Shown: positions 10,605 to 23,134 of the stretch, in pieces
How the letters are laid out: each line of letters starts with the position of its first letter
Numbering within the stretch: the first letter of the stretch is position 1
Assembly (NCBI GenBank): GCA_963281155.1
Contig: CAUJLY010000002.1
Location: 186,001-250,000, forward strand
From: Rhabditophanes sp. KR3021
Lineage: Eukaryota; Nematoda; Chromadorea; Rhabditida; Alloionematidae
Reading direction: 5' to 3'
Length of the DNA stretch: 64,000 nt
Program-made: the position numbers and the translations under genes
Notes under the pieces: generated by a model
Told to the model about the DNA's origin: nothing
What the model saw: the letters and a program-made list of their open reading frames with translations, nothing else
Databases searched by the model: none

Positions 10605-11430
10605 TAGTGTATAAATTTAAAACCACCAACGTCAGTACAAATTTATTGGGGTTCGTGTCCCCACAGACAATCGTACAAAGATTACGTGGCTTGCATTGAT
10701 AGTATAGTATGTATATTTAAAACTGTTGAAAGTTCATTTATTGAGATAAGTCATTTGTTATTGTAACCTTAAATGAGGAAATTGGTGATGATTAAATATT
10801 TTCATTTGTTTACTTAATTTAAATGTTCATTTGCAGAAAGCTTTTATTACTAATCAAGTTATAATTTGGTGTGTATTTAACAGTCTAGTGTCTGAAAAGC
10901 AAATAACTATAAGCATCTTGAGATCATTGTTATTCAATTACTTAAGCATGACGTATGTTTTGCATTATTACTAGATTAACTTTTGATAGTTGGTATGATT
11001 TTTGGCTTCATATAGATTATATAAATCAGAAAGTCTAAATCTCTTTTCACTAAACAACATGCCTTTATTTATACAAGAGAAAAGGTATGGACTAAGGGAA
11101 CGTTTGGTTCAATAACGACATAACGAGAACGAAAGAATAATTATTTTGATTAAATATAATTTTATATATCAAAAGATTAATTGTTACAATTAGACATTAT
11201 TCAAAATTGAAATAACAAATGTTACGTTCTAATCCTTTTTATAAATTATTATGTCTTTGATAGCCTGGTCATAATAAAAACAAATACACACATTGAGATC
11301 ATTATTATTTATTAATTAATAACATAAAAAGAAAGAGTAAAACAATTGAAGGAAATGTTAATATAAAGTTTGGGGAAACTAAGATGTACTACCATAAAAT
11401 ATACATAGGGTGATTGAATAATCATTTTGG
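10605..11430. other. intergenic, no gene seen
   Basis: This is AT-rich spacer between the 5' end of LeuRS and the 3' end of the methyltransferase gene. I see no open frame, RNA gene or repeat. Confidence 0.6.
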
Positions 11431-14400
11431 TTAATTCATAAATTTAATACAATTGGGGCACCCACACATACAGGGAATTTTGTCTTCGCAATCTTCGAGT
11501 TCGAACTGGTAATCGTAGGTTAGTTCTTCGCCTGGACGGATTGGCCGACAGGCCAGTATGACGATTTTCTTTTCGCCATTGAATTCATAGACTTTGGTGA
11601 AGCAATTTGGATCGCATGAGTGATTGATGTAACGGGCTAGACCTCCAACAAGGGTGGCGTCATTGATGGTGTCGTCGTCTGCTCTAAACATATAAATACC
11701 TTTTCCAGCCGCGATGTATTGTCTTTCTCGGACATTTCCAACCTCTGATCTGATAACTTCGCCCTTATATTCGATTATCATGCAATGCATATCAATTTTT
11801 CTCTTGGCAAATAAACCCAACCCAGCAATCATAGACTTCGACAAATAAACCATGTCTTTCCATTCATTATCCATCTTACGAAATTGAGTGTAAGTGTTAG
11901 TATTACCTGGATCAAATTTATTCTTCCCCTCAGACAGCATATCCTCCGTAAATCCGGATGCTTTCCATTCCTTCAACTGCTTATCTGTGGCCTGGGGAAA
12001 TAAAATAGTTAATCTATTTCGAGCGCAATTACGTTTAGAGTCCCCGTAAATCTTTTTCTTTGGCGTAGTAGGGACGGCGATGTTCATGGTGTTCGAAGTC
12101 TTGATGGGTTTCTTATAGTTGGTGATGTTTTCACACCTAGCACAGCCTGCTTTGTTTTCCGCCAGAGGCATCTCCAGAAGCTCCTTCTCTCCGTACTTAA
12201 AAACATACGCCAAAATCTGACCTACACCTGGCAGGGACTCAACTATCTTTATTATAGACGGTTCCGACAAACCAAAAAGACTTTCACCTTTCAAAGAAGA
12301 ACCAAATAACTTTAGCAAGTTAGTAGAAGTGGAATCACGCATCCGTTGAATCTTCGCCATGATGTCAATGAATACTTCGGTGCAATTCGAAGATTCCCAC
12401 CTTTGTTGGTCACTAACTCTAGTTACTTTGAAGATAGGTGTCTTGTCTTTTTCAATGATCTCGAAGTCGTACAGTTCGCAAACGGATGAATTTTTGTCAT
12501 TCCAGAAAAACCTGCTCACTTTGTATCCAATTGGATAGATGTAATCCTTTGTGTAGCAGTTTTTGAAGTTCCCATGATGTAACTCACCAGCATTGTGGAA
12601 GATCAAACTTCCTACTCTCAAAACCAAATTCATGTCATGCCATCTTTGTTGGCAACTGGTAGTCAACCAATAGTTTTCATCTTTTTCGATATAAATTTTA
12701 CGGAGACATTCTAAATTATCAACCAATAAATCTTCTTTGATATCAGTATGTGAACGGCAATAGAATAATTTGTCCTTGGCAAAAGATCCATTCCTTGAAA
12801 TGGCACAAGGCAGATGGTAGCAAGACCCACATTCAAGTTTGTAACATTTCATCGAAGCCCCAACGCCATTGCAACAACTGCATTTCACTGATTGGGCTCT
12901 GTCTAAGGCATCCTCCACATTCTTCAAACATCCATTTGGTGATTCGTAGACGCCAGAAGACCACAAAGCGCAATTAACATGCACCCAAACAGAGGGAAAC
13001 ACATTGATCAAGCGTCCTAGCTTTTCTTGCTTCCCATCTCCTTTGTAAAAGCAAAATCCGCAATACCTGTTGTCTTCGATGTCGTCTTGTACTTCTCCAA
13101 CACAGTACTGCTTCCCCATTTGCCCTAGTTTCCCTTTTATTTCAAGGGAAGGACAGGAGAAAGATTCCAACAATTCCTTGCTAACTATCTTCCAAACTTC
13201 TCCTTTCCATTTAAAATCAACACTTTTGGAATTAGCTGAAAAAGGATGACCAAAAATGGGTAAATCACACATTCGTATAACCTTCTCTCGTGGAGTTCTG
13301 AAAGCAGACATAGAATCCTGATTCATATTAAAGTAAGGGTTGGGAGTGACTTGAGCAGTTGAGGTAGACCCCACATTCGAAGTTGATATTGATAGGCAAT
13401 CCTTCAAATCAGGCCTGACCACGACTTCTCTCGCCATATAATCAACTTCCACCTTGTTAGGGGTACTATTGACAGAAGACAAAAAGTCAGGATTCCCCAA
13501 ATTCTTGACGAAATGAGCCGTGCAGATTTCACTTAACTTTTCATACTTCGGCTTTTCTATGATTGGGTGGAGGATGTTGAGATGGTCTGGCTTGAGGGGT
13601 ATGTTTTTGTTGATCACATCCAGCACATAGCAATTATATCCGCAATAATTGTTGTCGTTTCTGAAGGCATACCTCAATCCTACTTCAATCAAATTACTTT
13701 CTGTAGTATATCTAGGGAAAGGTTTGTCGCAATAATTGCAACCCACAATACACTCACCAAACGAAGCATTACTCGGCAATTGAGTAGGTTGGGGGTACCT
13801 CTGGTTCCCTTCACCGAGGCATCTCTTTTTGGGGGCAATGTGATTTTGTTCGTTGTCTAGGTTTCTTTTAGTTGATACTTGGCGAACCATATCTTTCTTG
13901 CCGTTCATTTCTTTGATCTCAAACTTAAAGTGATGTTCATTGTGAACTTTCAGAATATTCTTAAGGTCATTCATAGCTGCTTCGGCATCATCCAATTCGT
14001 TTTGCTCCATTTCAATTTTGATTTCCACAACACGAGGGACAGGGGTGTGATTATAGAAGAAATCGTCACTCCCATCACAACTCACACCTTTGAAACCTGG
14101 ATACCCAGTCCTGAGAACATTAGTGGGCCCCGAACTATAAGGAAACAAGTACCTTAAATGATTGTTCTCCTGGACTGCACTCGAAGCGGGTGGGTATGTC
14201 TCATACACCTTTCTACTTTTCCCCAACAACACACCCAACGCAGGCTTTTGGTTGATCGAAGTGAACTTGATACTTTTTTTCCTGACAATGTCCTCAAAGG
14301 CCACGTTGTTGTAGATGTCTTTTAATTTGAGTTGGCCATTCGTAGACAGTGGCTTGAATATTTGTGTCAACGGCTTTGTCATCACGTCAATCGAATCTAC

Positions 14401-17400
14401 CATGAATTTGATACTCACTTTGCCATACTCACACCTCGCCACATAAAATTCCTCCTTGCGAGGGATGTCTATGCATCGGAACTTTTTATACAATTCAGTC
14501 GTGATCACTTGCTCAGGTTCACGAGCCATCCTCGAAATGAGAGGTAGGTGTTTGAGTTCGTTTTGGATGGTCGCGATTATTTGATCTCCCTCGGCTAGTT
14601 TGCCGCTTTCGACGACAGGCGTTTTGACGGTGGTGGCTTTGTTGGGAGCTCTTTTTCTTTTGACTTTGATCAATTCTTCGATTGTTTCATACTCCGGAGC
14701 CCGTTCTTTGATGTCTATTTCGTGGACCAGTTCATCCAATTTGCAGAAGACGTCTCTTTCCAGGTCGGAAGATAAGGCATCAAAGCTGATCCCACCTAAT
14801 GTCCTAGATCTTTGATATGGAAAGGCCTTTTTCCTCTTTCTAATTCTTTTAGTGACGGTGGGCTCTTCTTCGGGAGAAGGATTGTCGTCGAGTCTCGCGA
14901 ATTGCGAACACTCCCCCACCAAACTCCCATTTTCTTGGGCGACCATCTTGTCAATGCTATTCTTCTTCTCGAACTTAGAAATGTTAGCTTCCACTGCCTT
15001 TGATTCCTTCTTCAGGATGTCAAGTTCTCCTTGTTTCGAAGACAACGTACCATTCAACCCTTCTAACTGCCTCTTTTCATTTTCAGCAATCGTATCCACG
15101 TTGACGTTTTCATCGATCTCCTTCGCAGTCTTGGTCTGTGCTCTAATCTTGGCTCCCAAATTCTTCTTATTTCTCTTTATCTTGGCTATCTCCCCCTCTA
15201 ATTCGCACAATTGAGCCTGGTTATTTTGTCTCTTCTTAGTCATAATGTCATAATCCTTCGCCAAATCGGGAGGCAGTGTCTGCAGTATCGGATTGATGAT
15301 GTTCACGAAACCTTTACTCGCCCCATTTGTGCCATTGTCACAAGACAAGAAGCTCGGTTGGGCCGAGTCGTATTCACTTTTGAAAGTGCCCTCCAGCGAG
15401 TCATTCGTTCCCGGCGTAGGTGGAACTTTGAAGCCCTTGTTTGGAGGTGCTTGTCCGGCTGAGTTGTTTAGTTTGGCTTGTTTGACTTGTTTTGAGCGGT
15501 TGTCTCTGGCCATGCCCACGAACTGGTTTCTGTCTTCGGCGCTTAGTGCACGCCAGTTCCGGTGGATCAACTTGGCACGGTCGGACCAGTTGGGGTGGTG
15601 TTTGCGGAGTTCGGGAAAGTGGAGGTTCGAGTAGAGGACGGCTGCTTTTGTGGCTTTCTCGCCCAGTGGCTCGTCCTCTTCCCAATCTTTCATTGAATTG
15701 TTGCCTCTATTTTGTTGCCTCTTCCCTTCGGAAGCCATCATTTTTTGCTTGATCGACAAGTGGCCTAGTGCAATGGCTGCTGGCACATTCGGCAGCAAGT
15801 TCTCGGCGTCTTGGTCTGACAGCACAACTTGAGGTTCCATTGCATTGTCTTCGTCGTCCAGGACGGGGTCGTCGTAGTCTAGTTCTTCGAAGAATGAAAC
15901 AAAGTCTAAATCTTCGCCCTGGTTGTCAGGCAGTTGGAAATCTAGGAGATCCTTGATGTCTCTGTCATCTCGCTCAGCTTGTCTCAGTTGAGAAGACGTT
16001 TCTTTGCCCAGCATAAAACATTTATTAGCGGACATTTCTTCAATATCCGGTCTGAAAGTTTCTTCTAGTTCGGGTTCCTCCACCTCGCAATCAATGATCC
16101 CCTTCGAGTCAACACCATCGTTTCCGAAAAAAGCAGCTTGGATCGCGATGGGGTAGTTCTCTTCCATTGCAGGCTTCCTAGATCTCCGAGTCTTTCTTTG
16201 CTTCGGCTTCGAACCATCCCCAAAATCAGAAGGTGTGACAGGAATACTACTGCCAGTAGGCTCCTCCTCATCCCCCCTATCGATGGAAGTAAAGTTGGTC
16301 TTCCTAGGATTTCTGACAACAAACCCACCAACACCTAGCTTAGCCCCCCTTTTACTATTACTGGAGCAATACTGTGTCCTCAACATAGCCTTGGTAGCCG
16401 GCCCGACTGTCCCCAAATTCCTATTGCCGGCCCAATTCTGGATAGACAAATTGTCGCAATCATCCATCATCAAATTACTGCCATCCTCATTCCCCAACAC
16501 CTGGTCACCTACCCCATTCCCATTGACAGAGGCGCCTTCCGTATTGGACATGGCACTAGAAGACCTGTAAATAGAATCCTTCGTCGCATTGTAATTCAGT
16601 TGTTGTTGAAGGATCGGGTTTCCGGTTGAGCAAAACTTCTCAGTCCCAATTCTATTCATCATCACATTGTCTACTATGACAGGAAAGTTGGTTTCATCTT
16701 TAATTTTAGGCACACATAAAGAGCAGTTAAAGAAGTTCTCAGAAGCCGCCTCCAAGTGGATGTCTGTCAAGAGGTCCTCGCACTTTCCGTGCAACCAACG
16801 CATGCATCTGTGGCATTTGATGATGGCGTCATTTTCATCGTACAAAAGGGTGCACTTAGGGCACTTCCTCAAAGAATAGCAAACTTCACACAGCGAATCC
16901 ATCTTGGACAGGTCATAATTGGAAGGGACTATTTTGGAGCAACGGCAACACCGCGCACAATCCTTGCACCTATACGAGGCCGAAGGAATTTTGCCTAAAA
17001 AGAAATAAAAGTTACCTTCACACCACACCTAACTTACTCAAAGGAGGATCCATGCAATAAATGTGGAAAGAAACGTCGCACCCATCACACAGCAATAAGT
17101 TAGGTTCATCACTTCCTTTGCCACAGCCCTCGCAAACACTGCAATCTAGACACCTCCATCCTTTGGACTCCAGGGCCGAGCTCAGTTTGGTGTGCATGTT
17201 GACGCAGTACGTGTGGTAAGATTGAGCGCACGTGCAACACCTGATCATGGACCCTTCGACGCCTTTTCCGGCCGAGCCACAAATCAGGCAGATCGGAATG
17301 GTGAGGAGGTATTTGTCGTCGGCATTGGCGACGATGATTGTCCTGTTGTATTCGGTGTCTTCGGGGGAGCGGGAGGAGGTTGTGGAGAGCTTCGAAATCG

Positions 17401-18404
17401 AACTGGCTCCTCGTTCAGAACCTCCTAATATCGCTTGGAGGTTTGTGGTGGAGTTGGACTGGGAAAAAGACACCACTGCCTTTGGTTTCCGGCCTCTGGT
17501 TGCTTTGACTCCTTTGCCCGACGAGGCACCGTCTGACTTGATGCCTCGTGCCCGGGTCGCACGCACAGGCGGAGTCACCGACGTCATCACTTCTTCTTCG
17601 ATGATCACGGGAATCAAGGCTCCAACCGCTCCACCCCCTCGGCCTCTTCCTCTTTTGCCCCGACTTCCAGGACCCCCTCTCTTCACACCACCGCCCCTTG
17701 TTCGGTGAGGTAGATTCGAAAGGCGGACGGGTCGCATTATGTCCTCGTTGTCGGTGGAGCCATTGGAAAGGGTGTCCCTGGTAAAAACAACGGGACTATT
17801 CCTAAAAGAAGTCGACTCCACCGACAAGTTGTCGTTGGTCGGAGATGAGTTTGTTGAAAAGATATCGCTATCAAAGGTATCTCCAAGCATCATTTGAGCA
17901 GAGTTACCAAGTGGTTTGTATGAGGTTGAAGGCCTGGAGATAGATGGAGAGGGTGCGGAGGGAGGTTCTGTTTCGGAAGAACCTATTGTAAAGGATGGTC
18001 GTTGAGTAGTAGTGGGTTCTTGGGAAGTTTCCTTGCACCTTTTGCATTTGTATATTTGGGCTTTTTCGAGAAATGGATCGACGGTCAGGTCACAATCAAA
18101 ATGGACGGAACTAAAAGTGTTGTATGATATTATATATATAGTCTTGTTATGATCATCATAATGGGGAATGTAATAAATGTGTGGTGTGTGTTACTTACCT
18201 TTGACAGGAAGCACAGAAATGAGCAGCATCCTTTTGGGAAACGACATCATGGCAACGGTGGCACGTTTTGTCGGCAGCCGATTTGATGATGTTTCGCCTT
18301 TGCAAGGCCCGTTCACTTCTTCTGATGGGGAGGTTGAGGTCAGGAGTGGTGGGAAAGGATGAACCGGGGGAATCGCTCGACGACTCGTCAATATCATGGT
18401 CCAT
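11431..18404 (-). CDS. KMT2C: Histone H3K4 methyltransferase, KMT2C/D (MLL3/4, C. elegans set-16) type
   Basis: Catalytic subunit of a COMPASS-like complex that methylates H3K4 at enhancers. Three exons (18404-18199, 18110-17038, 16994-11431) join in phase to 2280 residues. Domain order: a cysteine-rich N-terminal segment; a PHD cluster (about 338-500); an HMG-box-like region (about 880-930, LHFPELRKHHPNWSDRAK), which points to KMT2C/D and not KMT2A/B; a coiled-coil/charged region; extended PHD (about 1738-1850, starting YCGFCFYKGDGK); FYRN (about 1880); FYRC (about 1950); a WDR5-binding Win motif GCARCE (about 2044); SET (about 2137-2260) with RYINHSCDPNC and YDYQF; and post-SET CMCGCPNC. 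The protein is far shorter than the vertebrate proteins (4900-5500). The last exon is 5564 nt and uninterrupted. TTTCAG lies 21 bases upstream of the ATG. Confidence 0.92.
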
Positions 18405-18429
18405 CTGGATAATTTAATTATTGTCCTGA

Positions 18430-20328
18430 AATCAAGACTAAACAGATTAGACAAATAATAACGACATTTATAAAAGTAGTTCGGATTATTGGGTGGAGTA
18501 GTTCGTCTTGTCTATTCAACAGGGCCTTTTTCCTAAAACGATTACTTTGTTGAACCAATGGAATAATATTTCCTTAATCACAACAAAAGCTTTGTCAACG
18601 AAGTAGCTAGAACCGGAAACAAATATAATCATATGTGAATACATTTTGAGAGAAACGTCATTCAAATGGTGTAAATGAATTATGTATTGGACAAATTAAT
18701 TGGATAAAAGAAGCAATTTGTTTGTATGACTGGCAAGGAGGACCACCATTATACAAAATAGGGCAGTGCCGGCATATCATTCCAAATGTGGGAATGAGAG
18801 TGGGCCAGGTCGATTGGATGTTTTTATGCAAATATTATTTTCATGCTATTGGACACCGTCTTATGAATTAATTACTTAAAGTGTTGCCTAAGATTATTGT
18901 AGAAGGAAACTTACATAGATGACTTAAAACTAAAACAATGGTCGAAGGTATCACACAAAAACACAATAAGGACATAGACCAGGCAATAATGGAATAAGAT
19001 CAAGTGACAGTTGTTTGGAACTTGGAAAAATTGGGGTAATTAGTGGAGGAGGTATTTGTATCCTCAGCGACTTTAAGTAATCGAAATTTGTTGTGGATGA
19101 GATGAAAACAACTAAAACGATAAAGATCGGGGACATTTGGCATTATTAATAACATTATAATTAGATCTGTCTAATGTGGTGACATTAAAATAGCATATTT
19201 TGGAACCTTCTTAGACAGGTCTGTGTACAATTAATAAAAGCCAAACCATACCACCAAAATCCTTAAAAAGCGCCAAAAGAAACGACATTGCAACAACAAA
19301 CAAACAATATTAAGGTATTTAGTATATTTAGCGACATTATAAATCTAACAAATAATATACCTCTTATTTAATGACCATTAAATCCAACAAATATCCCTCC
19401 GACAAAAAGATAAGTCGGCACAATAAGGGTGGTGTGATGCATTAGTTAGATGGACCACATGTACAGAGTCGACGGGCTTTTACATTGATTGCGTTGGGAT
19501 GGGTGCTTTTATATGGCGTTGGAGAGACGCTTTATCTTTGGTATGGAGAGTATTAGGTGGTGGCGGGACCGCGTATCTATTTTGACTTGGGCTTGGTTTG
19601 ATTTAAGATGTGGGTGTTGGTTAGGTTGGGATGTTTTTATTAATTAGGTGGTAAAGTTGTTGTGTTGATATGGAGATTTAAAATAATTGGATTGGTGTTG
19701 TTTTGGACTTTTTAATTATATAATGAATGTATAAAACAAGTGTTTATTTTGATTTGTTTATTTTATTATTTATTTATAAAATTATCTGATTGGGAGATGC
19801 GAATAATTTCGAGGAAGTACAACATTAACAGGAAATGTCTGACTTTGGTATAACTAATCTAAGCAAACACCACGTAATAAATATCCAAATTCTTTAGTGT
19901 AGAATTGATAAGTGTGCTCGATTGAATCGCTGATCTTGGTATCTTATTATTTTATGGCTGGTAAAGATCTAGAAACATCTACATTACCTAAACTGCTTAG
20001 GCGATAATACATTTGTCTTCAAGAGAATATAAAGAGACGATTTTTAATTGCAAAACAAGTACTAATATTATAAACAGAAAAAGAGATACTGTCTTTTGAG
20101 ACCATGAAAAAGACAAAAATAATGATTTTGATATCACTGGTTCAAAAAGTGATAGTTATTTTGAAAAGAATAAGCATGTGAAATATTATCCTTCAATTAT
20201 TTTAAATGATATGTACATATAAACCCCGAAATTGATGTAGCCGTTTATTAAATGTTACTATAAAAATCCATATGAATTATTACTGGAAAAATGTAATTGT
20301 TTCCCTACACTTGGTCGTTGATTAAGGT
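18430..20328. other. intergenic, no supported gene
   Basis: There is a 61-codon minus-strand frame (18951-19136) with a signal-peptide-like start (MSPIFIVLVVFISSTTN) but no other support. The stretch 19400-19640 on the plus strand is unusually G-rich (GGTGGTGGCGGGACC at about 19558). I see no RNA gene. Confidence 0.45.
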
Positions 20329-21651
20329 CTATGAAAACATTCCACTCTTTTCATTTTTTGTCTCTGAGAATACAGTCGTGAGGGCTTGTTCCATATCCTC
20401 CATCTTGACACTTTTTCTGAGCTGTCTTAGGGCAAGCATGCCGGCCTCCATGCAAATTGCCTTGATCTCAGCACCTGACATTTCCCTTTCTTTGGATATT
20501 AGTTGGTCGAATTTGATATCGTTAGCCAGGTGCATACTAGCAGAATGAACTTTAAAAATTTTAATCTTAGATTTTTGATCAGGTTTTGGAAGTTCAATTT
20601 TGCGGTCGATTCTACCAGGACGAATTAAGGCAGAGTCAAGTGCGTCTATTCTGTTCGTGGCCATGATTATTTTGACCTCTCCACGATCATCAAACCCATC
20701 TAATTCATTCAACAAAGCTAACATGGTTCTTTGGATTTCACGTTCTCCCTTGCTCGACGACTCACATCTTTTCCTCCCAATGGCATCAATTTCGTCCAGA
20801 AACAGAATACAAGGAGCATTTTGTTTGGCAACTTCGAATAGTTTTCTAATCTGCTTGGGTCCCTCTCCGGCAGTCTTTCTAACCAGATCACTTCCACAAA
20901 CTCGGAGAAACGTGGCTTTGGTGGAGTTGGCGATGGCTTTTGCCAGAAGAGTTTTTCCCGTTCCTGGTTCACCGTACAGAATAACACCCTTTGGACTACT
21001 GATCCCCATTTGCACATACAATTCCGGATGAGTCAACGGATACTCAACACTTTCCTTCAATTCCATAATTTGAGCATCCAACCCCCCAACCTCACCAAAA
21101 CTCTCAGTGGGAGCAGTTTGAACCTTATAGGCATTACCACTCGAATCAAATGAATTTGGCAGGACTCCAACCACTGCTATTGGAACATTAGCGGAACTAC
21201 CCCCAACCTTGACTAAAACAGTTGCATTCAACCTCAGCAAAGAACGATCCACAATAGACAAAATAGGAATGTAATATTGTCTTCTTGAATGTGACATTGA
21301 GACAATGGCGTGTTGTTCATCATCGAATAACTCCCAAACAGTCCCTACACCAAGTAAATGGCCTCGCAACTTGGCTATTGTCTTCTTGTCATCCAAAGCA
21401 CCTTCATCTGGATGCTCAGCTTTATTGGACATTTGGACAAATTGTTTCTCCACCAACAAATAATCATAGATGCGCTGAGTTCTTTTGAGTCGAAGGTAAC
21501 ACCAACTTTTTGGCATCACTTGGGGAACCTTTCGTAGGATATGGTCTGAACGGTCGGCCATGACAAGTTTGCAAGCTACTTTATTAGAAGCTAGTTGTGG
21601 CTTAACGACTCCGGCTTTGACTGGAGGTGGTTTGGCGAAATTGCTCCCCAT
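20329..21651 (-). CDS. Divergent 26S proteasome AAA ATPase, Rpt2/PSMC1 paralogue
   Basis: Single exon, 440 residues, the normal Rpt2 length. Rpt2 is one of six ATPases that unfold substrates and open the 20S gate. The match is clear throughout: MG at the start (Rpt2 is N-myristoylated), IYDYLLVEKQF, HAIVS, VGGLDAQIMELKESVEYPLTHPELY, Walker B ILFLDEIDAIG, GEREIQRTM and RPGRIDRKIE. Key positions differ. Walker A is GEPGTGKT instead of GPPGTGKT. Pore loop 1, normally KYLGDGP, is KTAGEGP (about residue 259), so the substrate-gripping aromatic is gone. The C-terminal gate-opening motif (normally LYL) is replaced by GMFS. Canonical Rpt2 is nearly invariant, so this is probably a second, specialised copy, with a canonical gene elsewhere. 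Lack of introns fits origin by retroposition. Drosophila has testis-specific Rpt paralogues (Rpt3R, 4R and 6R). Confidence 0.85.
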   Translation of the reverse strand: MGSNFAKPPPVKAGVVKPQLASNKVACKLVMADRSDHILRKVPQVMPKSWCYLRLKRTQRIYDYLLVEKQFVQMSNKAEHPDEGALDDKKTIAKLRGHLLGVGTVWELFDDEQHAIVSMSHSRRQYYIPILSIVDRSLLRLNATVLVKVGGSSANVPIAVVGVLPNSFDSSGNAYKVQTAPTESFGEVGGLDAQIMELKESVEYPLTHPELYVQMGISSPKGVILYGEPGTGKTLLAKAIANSTKATFLRVCGSDLVRKTAGEGPKQIRKLFEVAKQNAPCILFLDEIDAIGRKRCESSSKGEREIQRTMLALLNELDGFDDRGEVKIIMATNRIDALDSALIRPGRIDRKIELPKPDQKSKIKIFKVHSASMHLANDIKFDQLISKEREMSGAEIKAICMEAGMLALRQLRKSVKMEDMEQALTTVFSETKNEKSGMFS

Positions 21652-21764
21652 CGTAGATTAAAAATAAAAGTTAGTGTACGTTGTGGAGAGAAATCAAAAA
21701 AAGAATCACTTTATAATGTCAAAATTTTATTATTCAAATTTGATTAAATAAGTTACAAACAAAT

Positions 21765-22159
21765 TTAGGTTGAAAGGTGTTGTTTGAAAATTATTCTTCC
21801 TCCTGCGAAACATCCAATGAAGGTAATGATACCTATTACCATCCAAAAAGATACTCTAAAAGATTGATTTAAATTTTGAAAGCATCAACTTACACAAACC
21901 AAACTTCAAATTGTAAACAACACAAGTAAGGATTATCATCACAACATCTCCAATAATGAAGAAGCGAGCCAGTCCCGCAAATTTCACCTAACCCTGCCAA
22001 ACCACCAGGTCCACCTAGCCCACCACCTAATCCAAGATTAACATTATTTCTTAGACCTAATATATTCCCCTGCCCAGGACATGAAAATACAGAGGGTGTA
22101 GCTTTGATGAGCGTAATAATAAAAGCAACTACCAAAACAAACAACCATTTTCCGACCAT
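21765..22159 (-). CDS. Small Cys-rich single-pass membrane protein (Shisa/WBP1/VOPP1-like layout)
   Basis: Exons 22159-21894 and 21855-21765 join across a 38-nt intron to 118 residues. Order: signal peptide (1-20, ending IKATP), a Gly/Leu-rich linker (LGLGGGLGGPGGLAGLG), a cysteine cluster ICGTGSLLHYWRCCDDNPYLCC, a transmembrane helix (VSFWMVIGIITFIGCFAG) and a short basic tail. A YWRCC...CC cluster directly before one helix is the layout of the Shisa/CYYR1/WBP1/VOPP1 (STMC6) superfamily, whose members act as adaptors in membrane trafficking. Many nematodes have lineage-specific members. Function here is unknown. It lies 113 bp upstream of the Rpt2-like gene on the same strand. Confidence 0.6.
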
Positions 22160-22565
22160 TTTTCAAATAAAATGAGCTATTGACAAAAATAAATTCCACC
22201 AACCCATCCCTCTTTTTTGTCCTTTAGATATGGTGATTTTTTTTAAATCCATTAGTTATGCTCCAAAACAACTAAGAACTGTATTTGTTATTTAATTGTT
22301 TTTAAAGCTTGTCAACCGGATTTTTGGCAAGTACATTTGATATTTATAAATATTTTACCGATTTTTAATAATAGCATTTAATGCTTTGTGATTCAGTATC
22401 TTTGTAAGGTATTGAGGCATATTTTAACGGGAGCAACACTTCTGGTTTTGATTATTATATATCTGGGTATTAGAGGGATTTTGAGTATGAGCTGGTTTTG
22501 TGGATGGATGGAGGAGATCGATCAGTTGAGCATGACTACATCTTTTATGTTATGTAAACAAGGTC

Positions 22566-22700
22566 CAATTTAAGAGTGTCGTTGATCTGCCCACACCCAT
22601 TATTGGTATGTAAAAGTTGCAATTACTATAGTACAAGTATCCATCTGATCTGCCCAACCAATTATTATGACCCAAAAAAGTTGCAATTTAGCAGTGTTAT
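22566..22700. repeat. Imperfect tandem duplication, period about 64 bp
   Basis: GATCTGCCCA occurs at 22584 and 22647, and AAGTTGCAATT at 22614 and 22678. Flanking AATTTA...AGTG blocks share the same period. The two units have diverged by several substitutions and small indels. Confidence 0.5.
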
Positions 22701-23134
22701 GTGGCAGTACCGATTACTATTATTAGTTTGGAAACAAAAAAAGTTTCTTATCACTAGGACAAAAATATGTACATACTATAACACCAAAAAGAACCCTTCT
22801 CAATACTGTCCTTCTTCAAATAAACTAACCATTTAATTACCTGATTACTCCCTTATCTTATCAAACTTGTTCCAAAGTAAGAATATAATAAATTGACCTC
22901 TCTTTCAAGTATTCCTTCCAACATATGACAAAAAACTTAGATGGAAGAGCATTGATTTGGTATTGCCTGTTTTTTGTAAAAATGACATCTTAACTATTTT
23001 GTTTGGGTATAAGGTTAATGCAATTGATTTAGATATTACTTGTGGGGACGTTTCTTTATTTATTGTATGACTACAAAATGTACACCAATACCAAATAAAA
23101 ATCTAATTATATCCAATTTTAGGTTTATTATAAA

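Noticed and set aside
14852..15214. Plus-strand frames within the KMT2 gene (also 15293-15634, 17232-17708)
   Set aside because: They lie antisense to coding exons and show only composition mirrored from the real gene.
22388..22836. Plus-strand frames before ERMP1
   Set aside because: They overlap the imperfect 64-bp tandem repeat, have non-ATG starts and no protein features.
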